From the NCBI GenBank assembly GCA_029245665.1, contig JAQWOW010000273.1:1-5633 (forward strand): a stretch of DNA of 5,633 nt, written 5' to 3'. Position 1 is the first letter of the stretch; each line of letters starts with the position of its first letter. Below, piece by piece: positions 5,364-5,633 of the stretch. Both the position numbers and the translations under genes were made by a program. The notes beneath the pieces are model-generated. The model made no database searches, had not been told where the DNA came from, and was given only the letters and a program-made list of their open reading frames with translations. Origin of the DNA: Polaribacter sp. GTDB lineage: Bacteria > Bacteroidota > Bacteroidia > Flavobacteriales > Flavobacteriaceae.

Positions 5364-5633
5364 ATGAATTTCAAAAACTCAGAAAAACTATACAAAAAGG
5401 GATTGGTAAATCTTGTAGGAGCCGTAAATTCTCCTGTAAGAGCATTTTCCTCTGTAGGTGGCAATCCATTGTTTATTAAAAAAGCAAAAGGAAGTAAAAT
5501 TATTGATGTTGATGGCAATGAATATTTAGATTTAGTTTTGTCTTATGGACCAATGATTATTGGACATCGTCATAAAAAAGTTCAAAAAGGAGTTGCAAAA
5601 GCATTAAAGAACGGCTATTCGTTTGGAGCTTCA
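5364..5633 (+). CDS. hemL: Glutamate-1-semialdehyde 2,1-aminomutase-like protein, N-terminal part (3' end outside window)
   Basis: From the ATG at 5364 an open frame of 90 codons runs off the right edge. The N-terminus shows the HemL pattern: NSEKLYKKG (4-12), AVNSPVRAFSSVGGNPLF (20-37), DVDGNEYLDL (48-57), SYGPMIIGH (60-68) and NGYSFGAS (83-90). HemL is a pyridoxal-phosphate class III aminotransferase-fold enzyme of about 430 residues that converts glutamate-1-semialdehyde to 5-aminolevulinate, linking HemA to HemB, which fits this operon. Several family-typical positions differ: the usual PGGVNSPVR is VGAVNSPVR, SWGP is SYGP, the HNHP-like segment is HRHK, and Ser replaces Pro of GAP or GMP. 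The PLP lysine lies outside the window, so catalysis cannot be confirmed. It could instead be a divergent or second HemL copy, but context favours a working HemL. The start is preceded by TTAAAAA, with no Shine-Dalgarno match. Confidence 0.88.
   Translation, partial: MNFKNSEKLYKKGLVNLVGAVNSPVRAFSSVGGNPLFIKKAKGSKIIDVDGNEYLDLVLSYGPMIIGHRHKKVQKGVAKALKNGYSFGAS

Overview
The window is AT-rich (roughly one third GC by eye). Its genes have A-rich, mostly Shine-Dalgarno-free starts, and promoter-like boxes fit the Bacteroidota TAnnTTTG pattern. The protein sequences, especially HemA, the HemD domain and the AraC regulator, look like those of marine Flavobacteriaceae (Polaribacter/Tenacibaculum-like). 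The genus is a guess from memory of related sequences.

Layout: on the minus strand, reading leftwards from about 1241, an AraC/XylS-family regulator (357-1241) is followed after 11 nt by a SpoU/TrmH-type RNA 2'-O-methyltransferase (1-345, 3' end outside the window) that starts with TTG. On the plus strand, reading rightwards from 1447, come hemA (glutamyl-tRNA reductase), a fused hemC-hemD gene (hydroxymethylbilane synthase + uroporphyrinogen-III synthase), hemB (porphobilinogen synthase) and, after a 108-nt gap, a hemL-like aminomutase gene cut by the right edge. The first three hem genes are separated by exactly 10 nt each and are surely one operon.

Together the plus-strand genes cover every step from glutamyl-tRNA to uroporphyrinogen III, the common precursor of heme, siroheme and cobalamin: HemA makes glutamate-1-semialdehyde, HemL converts it to 5-aminolevulinate, HemB condenses two of these to porphobilinogen, and HemCD polymerises and cyclises four of those. 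No later heme gene (hemE, hemF/N, hemG/Y, hemH) is visible.

The 205-nt divergent region (1242-1446) is the most information-rich non-coding stretch. It holds a Fur/PerR-like 7-1-7 inverted repeat near the regulator gene, a 14-bp direct repeat spaced by 21 bp as expected for an AraC-family dimer, and a good -7 box for hemA with no recognisable -33 box. This fits a model in which the divergent AraC protein activates hemA directly. The regulator also carries a Cys-Pro pair that could be a heme-sensing motif. No wholly new system is evident; the points of interest are the HemCD fusion, the regulatory architecture and the divergent HemL N-terminus.
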